Positions 62,994 to 64,000 of a stretch of 64,000 nucleotides of DNA are shown in pieces; positions within the stretch are counted from its first letter, which is position 1; each line of letters opens with the position of its first letter. Both the position numbers and the translations under genes were made by a program. The stretch comes from Verrucomicrobiales bacterium. Its GTDB lineage: Bacteria; Verrucomicrobiota; Verrucomicrobiia; Limisphaerales; UBA1100. The DNA lies in contig SYLI01000006.1 in the NCBI GenBank assembly GCA_005809105.1, positions 61,387 through 125,386 of the forward strand, in the 5' to 3' direction. Below the pieces are notes generated by a model. The model did not search any database, had not been told where the DNA came from, and worked only from the letters and a program-made list of their open reading frames with translations.

Positions 62994-63941
62994 ATGAACA
63001 CCCCGATGTGGTTGGCCCTGTGCTTGGGGCCCTTTCCCTTGCTCGCTGCCGTGGATCCCTTCGATCAGTCGGGCGTGCCGCTGGAGGTGGACGCCGCTGA
63101 TTCGTCACGGGCGAAAATCGTCCTGCTCGCCGGTGTCCCCAGCAACAAGTCTGGCCAGCACGAATACTTTGCCGGATGCGCGCTGTTGATGGATTGGCTC
63201 AAGGCGCAGCGAGACGTATGGCCGGTGATGGCGCGCGGAGGCTGGCCGAAAAACGAGAAGGTGTTTGCGGGTGCCCGCGCCGTGGTGTACTTCGGCGACG
63301 GTGGCGGCAAGCAACCTTTCGTGGATCCCGCCCACTGGCAAACCCTCGGCCGCCTGATGGACGGTGGCGCGGGATTGGTGCTGCTGCACCAGGCGGTGGA
63401 TTTTCCCAAGGGCCCCGACGCCACGAAAATCCAGGGTTGGCTGGGCGGCGTGTTTCATGGCGACATCGGCTGCCGGGGGCACTGGGACATGGAATTAAAG
63501 CCCGCCGGCAACCACCCGGTGCTGCGGGGCGTGGAGCCCTTTTCCGCGCCGGCCGATGGCTGGCTGTACAACCTGCATTTTGCGCCCAAGGGGGTCACCC
63601 CGCTGCTGAGAGGTGCGGTGCCCGACAAGTCGCGCACGACCGCCGACGCCCGGCAACACGTGGGCCGCCAGGAGGTGGTCGCGTGGGCTTTCCAGCGGGA
63701 GGGGGGCGGGCGCGGTTTCGCGTTCACCGGCGCGGACCTGCACAAGAGCTGGGCCTACCCGAGCCAGCGGCGGATGGTCGTCAATGGCATCCTGTGGGCG
63801 GCGGGATTGGAAGTGCCCGCGACGGGCGCGCGTGTGGAATTAACTGCGGGCGCGCTGGGCCGCCATCTCGACCGGAAACCGGAGCCGCCCGTCAAAGCCA
63901 GGCCCGCGCCTCCCAAGGGCGCAACCCCGCCCGGGTGTTAA
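62994..63941 (+). CDS. ThuA-like domain protein (exported)
   Basis: This 315-residue protein has a signal peptide (MNTPMWLALCLGPFPLLAAV) and the ThuA-like class I glutamine-amidotransferase-type fold: KIVLLAGVPSNKSGQHEYF, VVYFGDGGG, GAGLVLLHQAVDFP and NHPVLRGVEPFSAPADGWLYN. ThuA-like proteins are linked to sugar (trehalose-like) use in PVC and Bacteroidota genomes and often occur with Gfo/Idh and DUF1080 proteins, as here. Catalytic role unproven. Its stop overlaps that of the convergent flavoprotein gene. Confidence 0.88.
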   Translation: MNTPMWLALCLGPFPLLAAVDPFDQSGVPLEVDAADSSRAKIVLLAGVPSNKSGQHEYFAGCALLMDWLKAQRDVWPVMARGGWPKNEKVFAGARAVVYFGDGGGKQPFVDPAHWQTLGRLMDGGAGLVLLHQAVDFPKGPDATKIQGWLGGVFHGDIGCRGHWDMELKPAGNHPVLRGVEPFSAPADGWLYNLHFAPKGVTPLLRGAVPDKSRTTADARQHVGRQEVVAWAFQREGGGRGFAFTGADLHKSWAYPSQRRMVVNGILWAAGLEVPATGARVELTAGALGRHLDRKPEPPVKARPAPPKGATPPGC

Positions 63942-64000
63942 ATGGCCATGCCTGCGGCGTAGCCGCTGGCCCATGCCCATTGGAAGTTGTAGCCGCCAAG
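63938..64000 (-). CDS. HI0933-like NAD(P)/FAD oxidoreductase, C-terminal end
   Basis: Only the last 20 codons are in the window. On the minus strand they read LGGYNFQWAWASGYAAGMAI followed by TAA, the highly conserved GGYNxQWAxxSGYxAG tail of HI0933/YhiN-like flavoproteins. The stop shares TTAA with the ThuA-like gene's stop. The tail is enough for a family call, although most of the gene is outside. Confidence 0.85.
   Translation of the reverse strand, partial: LGGYNFQWAWASGYAAGMAI

Overview
This is a GC-rich chromosomal window of 64 kb from a bacterium of the PVC superphylum, most likely Verrucomicrobiota. The pointers are three DUF1501 proteins, Tat-exported Gfo/Idh/MocA oxidoreductases, a Tat-exported sugar isomerase, a DUF1080 protein, a ThuA-like protein, a large AsmA/TamB-like protein and SEL1-repeat proteins. 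No rRNA, tRNA, CRISPR array, insertion sequence or prophage was recognised. Nearly all of the sequence is coding, and genes often overlap by 4 bases. All assignments come from reading translated sequence by eye.

Layout. 1-9942: the end of a secreted M12-type metalloprotease, a CehA-like PHP hydrolase translationally coupled to a Gfo/Idh/MocA oxidoreductase, a one-chain pyruvate carboxylase, and an Ig-like exported protein. 10265-16294: a type II secretion/type IV pilus-like operon of GspE ATPase, PilM/PilN-like protein, PilO/GspM-like protein and secretin. The ATPase gene carries two in-frame TAG codons, one of them inside the Walker A motif. 16307-22020: a glycosyltransferase divergent from a 1630-residue AsmA/TamB-like protein. 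22068-30399: an M20 dipeptidase, three successive spermidine-synthase-like genes and a DUF3445 protein. The third spermidine-synthase-like protein has a seven-bladed WD40 propeller inserted in its synthase domain. 30409-37607: an MFS transporter, YebC, a second Gfo/Idh/MocA protein followed by a clear terminator, a 17-repeat SEL1 protein with a compositionally odd centre, and an M20 amidohydrolase.

37623-45253 is the most striking region. It holds an RND/MMPL exporter, then a tight operon of HMG-CoA-reductase-like protein, PlsC acyltransferase, alkyl-DHAP-synthase-like flavoprotein, DHRS7B-like SDR and a second PlsC. The last four genes stand in the order of the four steps of peroxisome-type ether-lipid synthesis (acyl-DHAP, alkyl-DHAP, alkyl-G3P, alkyl-acyl-G3P). 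The HMGR-like enzyme keeps its catalytic residues but appears to have changed HMG-recognition residues. My hypothesis is that it makes the fatty alcohol that the alkyl-DHAP synthase needs.

45302-64000: leucyl aminopeptidase, a SEL1-vWA protein, a DHOD-like protein without the usual catalytic Cys/Ser, and a group of exported carbohydrate-related genes (sugar isomerase, DUF1080, glycosidase-like propeller, ThuA, three DUF1501). Interspersed are an LplT-like transporter, an aspartoacylase-like metallohydrolase, a dienelactone-hydrolase-like esterase and a GYF_2-domain membrane protein. The window ends in the C-terminus of an HI0933-like flavoprotein.

Regulation. Several genes have a sigma70-like promoter whose -10 box ends only 6 to 11 bases before the start codon, so leaderless or nearly leaderless mRNAs look common here.
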